Origin: JAOZHU01 sp964506435
GTDB lineage: Archaea; Thermoproteota; Bathyarchaeia; Bathyarchaeales; Bathycorpusculaceae
Assembly: GCA_964506435.1 (NCBI GenBank)
Contig: CAZDLK010000036.1
Location: 1-23,127, forward strand
Reading direction: 5' to 3'
Length of the DNA stretch: 23,127 nucleotides
Shown: piece after piece, positions 23,119-23,127 of the stretch
How positions within the stretch are numbered: position 1 is the first letter of the stretch
How the letters are laid out: each line of letters opens with the position of its first letter
The notes under the pieces: generated by a model
Told to the model about the DNA's origin: nothing
The model's input: only the letters and a program-made list of their open reading frames with translations
Databases searched by the model: none
Made by a program: the position numbers and the translations under genes

Positions 23119-23127
23119 ATACCCTAA

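Overview
The window looks archaeal. It carries CobY, the archaeal guanylyltransferase that replaces bacterial CobU, a Dph6-like PP-loop protein, a dolichol-phosphate-mannose-synthase-like glycosyltransferase and surface proteins rich in N-glycosylation sequons. It also shows TATA-like boxes about 25-35 bp before starts, GGTGA/GGAG ribosome-binding sites and frequent GTG/TTG starts. The style (AQYTPD signal-peptide ends, a Pro/Thr stalk plus one C-terminal membrane anchor, many COG1032 proteins) suggests a Bathyarchaeia-like member of the TACK group. That placement is inference; no rRNA or tRNA is present to confirm it.

Layout. 1-301: edge and leader DNA. 302-4054 (+): cbiB, a B12-binding-domain radical SAM protein and an SplB-like radical SAM protein. 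4190-8181 (-): a B12-type radical SAM protein, the PP-loop protein and a second B12-type radical SAM protein. 8480-10761 (+): a further B12-type radical SAM protein and a methyltransferase. 10779-13189 (-): two anchored surface proteins and a membrane-bound winged-helix regulator. 13321-16114 (-): an aldo/keto reductase with two Fe-S motifs, cobD, and a duplicated membrane protein translationally coupled to cobD. 16193-19102 (+): three tightly packed glycosyltransferases. 19099-21476 (-): a DUF362 protein and a SPASM radical SAM protein, overlapping. 21674-23118 (-): cobY and cobS, overlapping.

Two themes run through the window. First, four enzymes of cobalamin nucleotide-loop assembly (CbiB, CobD, CobY, CobS) are interleaved with six radical SAM genes, four of which have an N-terminal cobalamin-binding-type domain. 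The locus may therefore join cofactor assembly to its users. Second, surface proteins and a membrane-bound regulator sit beside a glycosyltransferase operon, which suggests glycosylation of the cell envelope.

The most notable non-coding signals are a 21-bp element repeated upstream of two B12-type radical SAM genes, a perfect 16-bp palindrome upstream of the regulator, a set of three GGAACA half-sites upstream of a surface protein, and a self-complementary TATA box between two divergent operons. I saw no tRNA, rRNA, CRISPR array, insertion sequence or transposase.
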